Positions 28,293 through 36,315 of a DNA stretch of 64,000 bases are shown here, piece after piece. Source of the DNA: Hymenobacter qilianensis (GTDB lineage Bacteria > Bacteroidota > Bacteroidia > Cytophagales > Hymenobacteraceae); assembly GCF_014489555.1 (NCBI RefSeq), contig NZ_CP060784.1, forward strand, positions 186,001-250,000, read 5' to 3'. The stretch's first letter is position 1. Each line of letters begins with the position of its first letter. The notes under the pieces are model-generated. The model saw nothing but the letters and a program-made list of their open reading frames with translations. It was not told the DNA's origin and did no database searches. The position numbers and the translations under genes were made by a program.

Positions 28293-28934
28293 TTAGTCCA
28301 GCAGGCCGTGCTCAACGGCATATTTGATCAACGCGGCTGTATTTTTTACCTGGGTTTTTTCCAGAATATTCTGGCGGTGTGTTTCCACTGTGCGCCGGCT
28401 GACAAACAGCTTTTCCGCAATGGCGTTATTCGTAAGGCCTTCCGCAATGAGCCGCAGAACCTCCAGCTCCCGATACGACAGGCCGTCCACTTTTTTGGTT
28501 TCTGCGGAAGCTTCTGGGTGTAAAACCTTTTGCAGCAGCGATAAGCCAATGTCGCTGCACAGAAAGCGCTTGCCACTTGAGACGGCGCGGATAGCCGCGA
28601 TTATCTCAGCCTGATCCGCGCTTTTGAGAATGTAGCCTGCGGCGCCAGCATCCAGCGCCTGCCCTACGTACCGCTCGTGCGCCAGCATGGTGAGTACCAG
28701 CACGCGAATTTCCGGAAACTGCTCCCGCAGCAAAGGCAGCGTGGCGAAGCCATCGAGAACCGGCATTTGCAGGTCCATGAGCACAATATCGGCGGGTGTA
28801 GTGGGCAGACGATCAAGAAGTTCCTGCCCATTGCTGGCATCGCCCACGATAAGCAGGCCGGGAACGCCCGTTAGCAGGGCCTTCATGCCGTCGCGAACAA
28901 GGGAGTGGTCATCGACCAAGAATAAGCGAATCAT
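28293..28934 (-). CDS. NarL/FixJ family response regulator
   Basis: 213 residues from MIRLFLVDDHSLVRDG. The receiver domain has the acidic pair VDDH, phospho-acceptor VLMDLQMPVLDG, threonine in VLVLTML and lysine in YILKSADQ. A LuxR-type helix-turn-helix follows (LSYRELEVLRLIAEGLTNNA ... VSRRTVETHRQNILEK). It is upstream of, and on the same strand as, the PAS kinase, its probable partner. ATG 28934 is the start expected for this family; the extra 32 codons upstream do not match. Confidence 0.93.
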   Translation of the reverse strand: MIRLFLVDDHSLVRDGMKALLTGVPGLLIVGDASNGQELLDRLPTTPADIVLMDLQMPVLDGFATLPLLREQFPEIRVLVLTMLAHERYVGQALDAGAAGYILKSADQAEIIAAIRAVSSGKRFLCSDIGLSLLQKVLHPEASAETKKVDGLSYRELEVLRLIAEGLTNNAIAEKLFVSRRTVETHRQNILEKTQVKNTAALIKYAVEHGLLD

Positions 28935-29235
28935 GGGAGAACACTTAAGTAAAATTTCGAACCGCACTACTGAGCAGCTAGCTAAGCGGCCCATCTCCCC
29001 GCATTTGTATATGAATGTAAGTAATTGCAAATGAGCTAAAAAACAATTCTGAGCGGGGAGGTATTCAAAAGCTGGAAAGGGCTAAAATAAATTTAAAAAA
29101 GCCCCCCATTTATTTTTTATCAGAGTATAAGGCACTACAAATCGTACAAGTCCAAAACCACACTACCGGCTCTTTGCTCCACAATTATATAGGATCCTAC
29201 TATATAGTATCAATGTATTCTATACTAATTAACTT

Positions 29236-29763
29236 ATGACCGCTATTTTATCTGATCGATTATCGGCCGCTTTTCGCTTAACTGACCGGCTTTGGCACCT
29301 GCGCGGCGACGATGCCCTGCTCATGGCCGTTGACCGGGGCGGCGTACCTATTGGCTCGGTGCTGGCCCGGCTGCTGGGTTTTCCGCTGGAGTTCTTGTCG
29401 GAAACGGAGGATCGGATTGGTGAATTACCGGAGGAAAACGCCGAGGTGGCAGAGCCAGCCAACGTGGAAGACAAGCCATCGGCCCGCATGGGCCAGACGC
29501 TGATTGTAGTAGACGATGGCACGGCCGCCGAGACGCGACTGGCTGCGGCCCTGCGTATTGCCCGCTCCCGCCAGCCCGCCCTGCTGGTATTAGCACTGCC
29601 GGCAGCGCTGCCCGCCACTACGGCTCGCCTGCGCACCATGGCCGATGCCGTGATATACCTGCAAAGCCCCCCACATGCCAAAGCGGTGGAGGAATGCTAT
29701 GAGAAGCTGCCCCCGGTAACCGATGCGGAGGTAGCGGAAGCAATGCGCGCAGCCAACCCGTAA
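29236..29763 (+). CDS. Phosphoribosyltransferase-like protein
   Basis: 175 residues. MAVDRGGVPIGSVLARLLG followed by LIVVDDGTAAETRLAAALRIA is the fold pattern of class I phosphoribosyltransferases, with the PRPP loop at VVDDGTAA. Stand-alone proteins of this type are often of unknown specificity. Upstream lies AT-rich DNA with the palindrome TAGGATCCTA at 29190, which may be an operator. It is not next to purine or pyrimidine genes. Confidence 0.7.
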   Translation: MTAILSDRLSAAFRLTDRLWHLRGDDALLMAVDRGGVPIGSVLARLLGFPLEFLSETEDRIGELPEENAEVAEPANVEDKPSARMGQTLIVVDDGTAAETRLAAALRIARSRQPALLVLALPAALPATTARLRTMADAVIYLQSPPHAKAVEECYEKLPPVTDAEVAEAMRAANP

Positions 29764-29811
29764 AGCTCTGAAGTAGCGGCTGTTTTCTATCCACCACTTC
29801 GGCTACCAAAT

Positions 29812-30365
29812 CTAGCGCTGTAGCTTGCGCAGCGCCAGCAGGCATAAGGCTACGGAGCCCGCCACCCGAATCTGGCCGCTGAGAATCATACTTTCTACCT
29901 GCCCGAGGGGAACTGTCAGCACTTCAATGTTTTCGGTCGGGTCGAGCTGTTGGGTGGCTACAAGGCGTGCGTTGCGGGCCAGAAAAAAGGAAATAGTGTT
30001 CGTGTCTTTGGTGGGGTTATCACTGACTTCCAACAATAACTCTACCTCGTCGGACGTGTAGCCGGTTTCTTCCAGCAGCTCGCGCCGGGCTGCCTCCTGG
30101 GGGCTTTTTCGCCTTCGTCTATCACGCCGCCCGGCAGCTCAACGAGTATCTGGCCGAAGCCATGCTTGTACTGGCGAACCAATACAACCTGCTCGTCTTC
30201 GGTCAGGGCAAATACCAGCACCACATTGGCCCGAACGCTCACAAAATAATCGTCGAGCTGTTGCCCGTCGGGCAGCTCCACATGGTCGCGACGAACTTTA
30301 TACCACGGATGATCGAAGACCAGCTCAGATTTGAGCGTCTTCCAGGGCTCTATTTTTTTGGTCAT
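29812..30365 (-). CDS. Nudix hydrolase, ADP-ribose pyrophosphatase-like (frameshifted)
   Basis: 184 residues after repair, from MTKKIEPWKTLKSELVFDH. The Nudix box is split by the break: GGVIDEGEKAPQEAARRELLEETGYT. YKVRRDHVELPDGQQLDDYFV and VVLVRQYKHGFGQILVELPGG fit the NudF/ADP-ribose pyrophosphatase branch, which cleaves nucleoside diphosphate-X compounds. At ~30102 GGGGGCTTTTT needs one more G (minus strand GCCCCCCAG, a full repeat word) to join the frames. The substrate is inferred from the family. Confidence 0.85.
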
Positions 30366-30601
30366 GCTGTGTCTGGCAGAAATCAGAAGGCAAGGTACTA
30401 AACGCCCCCGCAGCGGGAACAAGCACCCGCGTTTACAGCTGTGCAGACAACATCCGGCAGACGCGTTTTGGCTTGGGTATTAGAACAGTGACTGGTATCT
30501 GGGTATCTTGTAAAATATTGTAGCTGCTATTCGCTTGGCTGATTATGCGTGTCAACACGAAGCTGTTACTACTACCTACATCAAAATAGCTTCTTTCAAC
30601 G

Positions 30602-31006
30602 GTGAACAGTTCTGCCCAATATTTCCACAATGCCGCCGCGGCCATTACCTATCACGCGCCGGGCTATATACGGGTTACCTGGCAGCCAACGGCCGTATCA
30701 GTGGCCGATTTGCAGGCGATTTATGAACATATACTGCGCGCCCTGCGCCATTACGGCTCTACTCAACTAATGAGTGTGCACGGGCAGCGGCCACCGATGC
30801 CGCCGCAAGTGCAGGAGTGGCTCACGACGCAGTGGGTACCGCGGGCCATTGCAGAAGCGGGCTACGACAAATGTGCCGTGGTAGAAGCCGAAGCGCCTCT
30901 AAGCCGGCTCGCAGCCCGCTCCGTTGGTACGGGCCTCACCCAAACGCTACGCTACAACTACTTCTCAACGGTGCAGGAAGCGGCTGAGTGGCTCCAGATA
31001 AAATAG
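30602..31006 (+). CDS. Hypothetical protein, possibly SpoIIAA/STAS-like
   Basis: 134 residues if the GTG at 30602 is the start (NSSAQYFHNAAAAITYHAPG). The strand/helix pattern (YIRVTWQPTAVSVADLQAIYEH, LMSVHGQRPPMPP, KCAVVEAEAPLSRLAARSVG) resembles small stand-alone STAS/SpoIIAA-like proteins of Bacteroidota. No catalytic motif. It is convergent with the next gene. Confidence 0.55.
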   Translation: MNSSAQYFHNAAAAITYHAPGYIRVTWQPTAVSVADLQAIYEHILRALRHYGSTQLMSVHGQRPPMPPQVQEWLTTQWVPRAIAEAGYDKCAVVEAEAPLSRLAARSVGTGLTQTLRYNYFSTVQEAAEWLQIK

Positions 31007-31010
31007 CGAA

Positions 31011-31597
31011 CTATTTGCCCCCAGGCTTTTCCCACTGTCCTCGCTCGCCATTTGGCCCCGATGATAAACGTACTGGGTGGCGCTGGCCATCAGTGGCTGG
31101 CTGCTTAAAGTAAAATAGGCATTCTCGGTGCGGGTACGAAACGAGAGGATAGACGCCGTTGTCTGCTGGCCTACCCACTCCTCCCCCAGCGGACCACTGC
31201 TTGGCGGGCCGTAGAGCCGAACAAATTCCTGGCGTAGGCCGGCTATGGCCTCAGTGCCAGTGACAAGCAAGTCGATGCGGTAAAGGTGCTCGTCGAAAAA
31301 GCGGTAGTGAATCTGGCGGAGCGGATAGCTTAGGTACAGCAGCTCTTCCTGCTCGCGGGCATACGTGGCTACGCGGGGGTCATGCAGGGCCGATACGAGA
31401 ACCAGCCCTCTCAGCTCAGCTACTTTCTGTCCAAACCGGTCTTCGCGGAAGCCATTCTGCTGATCAAGGTAACGCGTGCTGCCGACCATTACTTTTAACT
31501 GATATTGAGCTAGGATTGACAGTCTTGCCAGGGCAAATATATAATTTTTATGGGCTGCTGCAAATGTTGCTTCATTCAAGTCAGGTAGCTGGCCCAT
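31011..31597 (-). CDS. Hypothetical protein
   Basis: As given the frame runs on to 30965 and overlaps the convergent gene by 42 nt. Adding one G in CCTGGGGGCAAATAG (~31016; the repeat word has six) ends it at TAG 31011 as ...EDSGKSLGGK and removes the overlap, so I give the repaired end: 195 residues. Rich in aromatic and acidic residues (YLSYPLRQIHYRFFDEHLYRI). No signal peptide or known domain. Confidence 0.5.
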
Positions 31598-31777
31598 TGA
31601 TTTAAAAGATTCTAAAACAGCGTCGAAATCTACTTAATAGCACTCTTCGGCTATCAGCACCGAGAGCTTACAGGATATGCGGCGGCTTTAATCAGCTGCT
31701 GAGCTTGCTTCTAAAATCCAATATTGCTGCGTTATCGTATAGTAAAGCAATTCCGACCATTTCTTAATTTAATTGTA

Positions 31778-32515
31778 ATGAAAAAGTCATTGTTGACTAC
31801 CCTCGCTTTCGCCTTTACCATAGGCATGAGCACGCCGGCCCTGGCCCAAACCACTACTAAAACCAAGTCGGACGCCGACAAGATTAAAACCAAGGAAGAC
31901 GGCAACATGTCGAAGACCAAGATGGCCGACGACGGAAAGATGAAAATGAAAGGCAAGACGGCTGCCGGCGACAAAATGAAAGCCAAAGGCAAGCCCGGCA
32001 AAGCCGCTGAAACGATGGTAAATGCCGCCGACCTACCCATGAGCAGCGCCGAAGGCGTGATGGTGGGCGGCGCGATGATGGTGCCCAGCAAAGACATCGT
32101 CGATAACGCCGTGATGTCGTCGGAGCACAGCACGCTGGTAGCGGCCGTGAAGGCGGCTGGCTTGGTGGAAACGCTGAAAAGCGCCGGACCCTTTACCGTA
32201 TTTGCTCCCACCAATGCCGCCTTTGAAAAGCTGCCCGCTGGCACGGTGAATACGCTGGTAATGCCCGAAAACAAAGCCAAGCTCACGACTATCCTGACTT
32301 ACCACGTGGTGCCCGGCGCCGTGCGCGCCGCCGACCTGCAAAACGGCCAGACCTTAACTACCGTGCAGGGCGAAACTCTCACAGTGATGAAAAACGGCAG
32401 CAGCGTGATGCTAAAAGACGCAAAAGGCGGCATGGCTACCGTTACCACCGCCGATGTTATTTCGAGCAACGGCGTAACCCACGTTATCGACAGCGTGCTG
32501 ATGCCAGCAAAGTAA
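31778..32515 (+). CDS. Secreted fasciclin (FAS1) domain protein
   Basis: 245 residues. A signal peptide (MKKSLLTTLAFAFTIGMSTPALAQ) is followed by a Lys/Asp-rich linker of about 55 residues (KMKMKGKTAAGDKMKAKG) and one FAS1 domain of about 135 residues: HSTLVAAVKAAGLVETLKSAGPF, TVFAPTNAAFEKLP, LTYHVVPGAVRA and NGVTHVIDSVLMP. FAS1 domains mediate adhesion or matrix contacts. The strongly basic linker may bind surface polysaccharide. ATG 31778 starts the signal peptide. Confidence 0.9.
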   Translation: MKKSLLTTLAFAFTIGMSTPALAQTTTKTKSDADKIKTKEDGNMSKTKMADDGKMKMKGKTAAGDKMKAKGKPGKAAETMVNAADLPMSSAEGVMVGGAMMVPSKDIVDNAVMSSEHSTLVAAVKAAGLVETLKSAGPFTVFAPTNAAFEKLPAGTVNTLVMPENKAKLTTILTYHVVPGAVRAADLQNGQTLTTVQGETLTVMKNGSSVMLKDAKGGMATVTTADVISSNGVTHVIDSVLMPAK

Positions 32516-32530
32516 GCTGCTGCTCAGCAA

Positions 32531-32570
32531 TAAAAAGCCCCCCGGAGCAGTGTCTGGGGGGCTTTTTTAT
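32531..32570 (+). terminator. Terminator built from the repeat word
   Basis: TAAAAAGCCCCCCGG and CTGGGGGGCTTTTTTAT form a stem around AGCAGTGT; one A-to-G change in the left arm makes a G-T pair. It ends the fasciclin gene. Confidence 0.88.
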
Positions 32571-32751
32571 GAACCGCTCGGTTGGTGGTACGCAGCGGCA
32601 GGTTAGGCTTTTAGTACCGCGATTCTGGCCTGATCGTTTGGGCTGGCCTTGTGTCGAACAAAATATTTTTGCGGGCGGCAACAGTTGTTGAGTAAGCGTT
32701 TTGCGTAGAAAGAGAACAGTGCCCAGAAGGGCCATCAACCACTACCAACTT

Positions 32752-33119
32752 ATGAAAGACTCTTCGAAAAAAGCCCCCAGAACCCCGACGAGCAGCATCC
32801 ACGTCGCAGTACCCAAAACCAACCGGCCACTGCGGCTGATCCAAATGCCTCGTTTCCAGGCACCGGTGATGAGCACCGACCCGGCGAAAACCTTTACACG
32901 CTGCCTGAGATGCAGGAGCCGCAGCCCCGCAACCCAGCGGAGCCACAGTCTAAATCGGCCGCTGAACCTGCCACCGAAATGTCGATGCTGGACCGCGAAA
33001 CCCACGGCCAGCTTCTTGATGAGCCCGCTGCGGACGGTAAATCGGGCATCAGCGACAGCGTCATCAACCCAGTCATTGCGCAGTCGAGTCGCCTCGAAGA
33101 CAACAACCGCGACCAGTAA
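32752..33119 (+). CDS. Small disordered hydrophilic protein with a MLDxxTHGQxLD motif (frameshifted)
   Basis: 122 residues after repair, from ATG 32752. As given, the reading frame is lost at ~32770 (AAAAAAGCCCCCAG); adding one C gives KKAPQNPDEQHP and an open frame to TAA 33117. The sequence is polar, rich in P, E, Q and N, without hydrophobic core or signal peptide. The C-terminal part MLDRETHGQLLDEPAAD...INP matches the protein at 34199 (MLDAATHGQVLDG...MNP), showing a paralogous pair within 1.5 kb. Function unknown. Confidence 0.6.
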
Positions 33120-33137
33120 ACGGATTTTCTTATTGCT

Positions 33138-33198
33138 GAAATAACGCCCACGGGCGGCGCGAACTATACCATTCGCGCCGCCCGTGGGCGTTATTTCG
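33138..33198. terminator. Long perfect hairpin between convergent genes
   Basis: GAAATAACGCCCACGGGCGG and its complement CCGCCCGTGGGCGTTATTTC form a stem of about 25 bp around ACTATACCAT. The right arm overlaps the last codons and stop of the GNAT gene. It can act as a bidirectional terminator but lacks long T tracts. Confidence 0.7.
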
Positions 33199-33475
33199 AT
33201 ACTAAGTCTTCGTATTCAGCCTGATTACGCTTCACGAAGGCTTCCACAAAATGGCAGCTGGTCAGCACCTTAAAGTTCTGGTCGCGGGCGTAGTTTAGGG
33301 CTGTGCGGGCCATTTCTTCGCCCACTCCCTGCCCGCGCAGATTTTCATCCACGAACGTATGCGTGAAGTCTATGGTGTCGGCGGCGGGCAGGCTGTAAGC
33401 CAGCTCGGCTTCGTAGCCATGAACGGTGGCGTAGAAGGATTGATCTTCCTGATTATGAATGACGGAAACGGCCAT
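33191..33475 (-). CDS. Small GNAT-like N-acetyltransferase (YidJ/DUF-type)
   Basis: 94 residues, the size of the short stand-alone GNAT group. The core ELAYSLPAADTIDFTHTFVDENLRGQGVG... carries the acetyl-CoA loop RGQGVGEEMARTAL, followed by DQNFKVLTSCHFVEAFVKRN. The substrate is unknown. Convergent with the disordered-protein gene. Confidence 0.85.
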   Translation of the reverse strand: MAVSVIHNQEDQSFYATVHGYEAELAYSLPAADTIDFTHTFVDENLRGQGVGEEMARTALNYARDQNFKVLTSCHFVEAFVKRNQAEYEDLVSK

Positions 33476-33669
33476 GTGATTGGAAATTTTAAAGGGAAAA
33501 ATACTGTATGGCCACCGCTCGCGGGCGGGGCAACTTGTTATTCCCTACGCGGCCGGGGCCAAATGGGTGGAATTTTGTTGACCCTTCAACCCCGCTTTTG
33601 CGTACTAGCCAACTAGTTGCCTGACAGAAAACGTCTTGCTACATCTTCACACCTCACTCCACCTCTTCT

Positions 33670-34116
33670 ATGAAAACACAAGCAGATAAGCCAGCTACGG
33701 ATGATAACAACAACCGCCCGTTGGCCGAAAATGAGAAAATAGGCGCCAAGTTGGCCAATAAGCCCGTTGGTCAGCGGTCAACCCAGAATTCGGATACGCC
33801 TAACTACGGCGATTTTGGTCATGCTCCCCTTTCCGATGAAGAAATGAACGGTCCGGTAGCTGCGGGCACCAACCATGGCGCCGCCGCATCGAGCACGCCA
33901 GCCCCCGACCAACGCGGCGCGGCACCTCAAAACCTGAACAATGAGGCCGTGCGCACTACCATGAACGACGAATCGGACGACCGGCGCGAGGCCGCCAAGC
34001 TCGACGATCCGCGCTACGGCAGCGGCACCCGCAACTGGGAAACCGCCGAGCCCGCCAACCGCACCACGCAAGCTGACATTGATACGGACGAGGAATATCG
34101 CCCGGCCTCCAGCTAA
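33670..34116 (+). CDS. Small disordered hydrophilic protein
   Basis: 148 residues, very polar (K, D, E, N, T, P, A), no membrane segment and no predicted core: MKTQADKPATDDNNNRPLA, then APLSDEEMNGPVAAG and ETAEPANRTTQADIDTDEEY. Such compositions are seen in stress-related hydrophilins, but there is no specific match. It is followed after 82 nt by another short disordered protein, probably in one transcript. Confidence 0.65.
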   Translation: MKTQADKPATDDNNNRPLAENEKIGAKLANKPVGQRSTQNSDTPNYGDFGHAPLSDEEMNGPVAAGTNHGAAASSTPAPDQRGAAPQNLNNEAVRTTMNDESDDRREAAKLDDPRYGSGTRNWETAEPANRTTQADIDTDEEYRPASS

Positions 34117-34198
34117 GCTGACGCCAGTTTCCCGAGAAAAGCCGGGTGTCGCGTGGTGCGAGGCCTGGCTTTTTCGTTCACTTTGAAACCAAGCCCCC

Positions 34199-34438
34199 AT
34201 GAAAACACCCGAAGAACAAGCCAGCAACCAAAAGATTAATCCCGCCGCCACTCAGCCCACCGAGGCGCCCCGCGTGGATGCTGCCTCCGATGAAAGCGCC
34301 GGCTCGGCCGCCATGCTGGACGCCGCCACCCACGGCCAGGTGCTGGATGGCACCACTCCCGACGAGGACACTTCCGACATGACGGATGAGCGCATGAACC
34401 CCGGTGCTGATCAGGCATCGGCTGAGGACGATAGCTAG
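34199..34438 (+). CDS. Small disordered hydrophilic protein, paralogue of 32752
   Basis: 79 residues, acidic and polar. MLDAATHGQVLDG...MTDERMNPGAD shares its motif with the 32752 protein. The start ATG is preceded by AAGCCCCC. It ends at a terminator built from the repeat word. Function unknown; cytoplasmic by default. Confidence 0.65.
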   Translation: MKTPEEQASNQKINPAATQPTEAPRVDAASDESAGSAAMLDAATHGQVLDGTTPDEDTSDMTDERMNPGADQASAEDDS

Positions 34439-34459
34439 AGTATAAAGTCTGTATTGCAC

Positions 34460-34492
34460 AAAAGCCCCCAGCATATTTTGGGGGCTTTTTTT
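34460..34492 (+). terminator. Terminator built from the repeat word
   Basis: AAAAGCCCCCAGCA and TTTTGGGGGCTTTTTTT form the stem around TAT, with a long T tract on the right. Confidence 0.88.
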
Positions 34493-34692
34493 ATGCGCTT
34501 TGGGAATGGTTTAGCAAATCAGCTCTGGCTTACTGCGTAGTCCACTCCGCCCAAACAAACGAGCCTACTGAGCTGAGGCTTTTGATGAAGGCGAAGTACT
34601 GGTATACTTGCACCGATTACGACTGCCCCCAACGCGCTGCGTTTGTTGCAGCGCATTGGGGTCCGCGGGTTGCGCACTTTCTTTTCACGCCC

Positions 34693-35187
34693 ATGCCAAC
34701 ACTATCTACCCTTACGGCCGCTCACTGGCCTTCTGTAGAAGCGATTTATAAGCAAGGAATTGCCACCGGGAACGCCACGTTCGAAACCCAAAGCCCGAGC
34801 TGGGAAACCTGGAATGCGGGACATCTGGCGCACTCCCGTCTGGTAGCTACCGATGCCGACGGCAACGTGCTGGGCTGGGCGGCTCTGTCGCCGGTGTCGG
34901 GGCGGTGCGTGTACGGGGGCGTGGCGGAGGTGAGCGTGTATGTAGCCGATGCCGCCCGTGGGCAGGGTGTTGGCCGGCAGCTGCTGGGCGCGCTGATAGC
35001 GGAGTCAGAGAGGAACGGTATCTGGACCTTGCAGGCAAGTATTTTCCCCGAGAATACGGTCAGCATTCGTTTGCACGAAACCCACGGCTTCCGGATGATG
35101 GGTCGGCGCGAGCGCATTGGTCAGCTGGCCGGCGTGTGGCGCGACACGGTGCTGCTGGAGCGCCGCAGCACGGTGGTGGGGGCTTAA
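34693..35187 (+). CDS. GNAT acetyltransferase, phosphinothricin/methionine-sulfone acetyltransferase-like
   Basis: 164 residues from MPTLSTLTAAHWPSVEAIY. GIATGNATFETQSPSWETW is the substrate-side signature of the Pat/MnaT group; VSVYVADAARGQGVGRQLL is the acetyl-CoA loop; SIRLHETHGFRMMGRRERIG follows. Members acetylate glutamine-analogue or methionine-derived amino groups; the natural substrate here is unknown. ATG 34693 is chosen over the longer frame at 34582, which reads through a hairpin (34626-34661) and lacks family similarity. That hairpin could be a cis-regulatory element. Confidence 0.85.
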   Translation: MPTLSTLTAAHWPSVEAIYKQGIATGNATFETQSPSWETWNAGHLAHSRLVATDADGNVLGWAALSPVSGRCVYGGVAEVSVYVADAARGQGVGRQLLGALIAESERNGIWTLQASIFPENTVSIRLHETHGFRMMGRRERIGQLAGVWRDTVLLERRSTVVGA

Positions 35188-35342
35188 TACTGTATTCCGA
35201 TTTCTTTATACTTACTTGCCCCGCCGCTGAACGCGCCTGCTTATCCAAAAAGCCCCCAAGTGGCCCATTGCCATCGGTAAGGTATCCTGAGGGCAGCGGC
35301 GGCGTATAGCAATAGATACCTTAGCCTCCTTAATCAGCCGCT

Positions 35343-36161
35343 ATGCCTGCTCCTCTCCTACTGCTCACCGATTTTACGCCCGCCGCCGACCTCGCCCTGA
35401 CCTACGCCGCCGCTATTGCCGCTGAGTTGCAGGCGCCCATCGTGCTGCTGCACGTACGCCGCACGTCCCTGCTCGATCCGGAAGCTTTAAGCGGTCGCAT
35501 TCCGCACCGGAGTGAGGGCGAAATTGCTACGGAACTAAGCAGTCGTACGGCCGGGCTAACGGTACCCGTCACGGTCGACATTTCCAACGACCTGCTGGAA
35601 GACGCGGTGGCGGCGGCCGTAGCCCAGCATCAGCCCCAGCTTATCGTGCTGGGTCGCCCCGATTATAACAAGCCCGATGAGCTCATCGATACAACCTCGC
35701 TGAACCTGCTGCGCCATACGCCCGTGCCCCTGTTGGTAGTGCCTATTACGTCTCCAGCCAGGCCAAATCTGGGCCGCGTAACCATTGGAGCCGATAATCA
35801 GCCCTTTTCCCTGAGCCCGCAGATAGTAGCGTTTGGTCAGAATCTGCTGAGCGCCTTCAACGCCGCTATAAACGTTGCGCACGTGGTGGAGCCCGAAGAC
35901 GACGACAACTCCTCGCTCGCTTGTCAGCAAGTAGAGAACAGCGGGCTAACGGCTGGTTTTCAGCGCGTCACGATGCGTGGGCAGCGCCACTTGCGCCCCG
36001 TGGAGGGTATTTTGGCGGCGGTAGAAGAGGATGACGCGGGCTTGCTGATTCTCATTGCAAGGCGGCACAGCATTCTGCAACGGATGTTTTACCAAAGCGT
36101 ATCGGCGCGAGTGGTACGACATAGTCAGGGCCCGGTGCTGGTATTGCCGGCTCAGCCTTAG
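35343..36161 (+). CDS. Universal stress protein family, two tandem Usp domains
   Basis: 272 residues. The first Usp unit starts APLLLLTDFTPAADLALTYAAAI, with IVLGRPDYNKPDELIDTTSLNLL and LLVVPI at its end. The second runs from LGRVTIGADNQPFSLSPQIVAFG to VRHSQGPVLVLPAQP. Typical two-domain Usp of Bacteroidota. The usual G-2x-G-9x-G ATP-binding pattern is not obvious, so it may be a non-ATP-binding type. Cytoplasmic. Single gene. Confidence 0.88.
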   Translation: MPAPLLLLTDFTPAADLALTYAAAIAAELQAPIVLLHVRRTSLLDPEALSGRIPHRSEGEIATELSSRTAGLTVPVTVDISNDLLEDAVAAAVAQHQPQLIVLGRPDYNKPDELIDTTSLNLLRHTPVPLLVVPITSPARPNLGRVTIGADNQPFSLSPQIVAFGQNLLSAFNAAINVAHVVEPEDDDNSSLACQQVENSGLTAGFQRVTMRGQRHLRPVEGILAAVEEDDAGLLILIARRHSILQRMFYQSVSARVVRHSQGPVLVLPAQP

Positions 36162-36315
36162 GCTTCAGCCAGAACAGACGACTTTTTGACCGTAAGAAAG
36201 GGCGGTGTTTTCGCGGAAGCAGTTTGCGTCAATTTTCAACTAATGCAAGGCGGAAGAGAAGCAAGGTTTTGCGTCTCTACCGCCTTCTGGTAGCCAATAA
36301 TAACACGTAGGCTGC

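Noticed and set aside
29186..29206. TATATAGGATCCTACTATATA as an operator of the phosphoribosyltransferase gene
   Set aside because: The outer arms are out of register by two bases and the region is simply AT-rich; too weak to list as a site.
29236..29763. Purine salvage enzyme (hpt/apt) call
   Set aside because: The PRPP loop is present, but no specificity motifs of hypoxanthine or adenine phosphoribosyltransferases could be seen.
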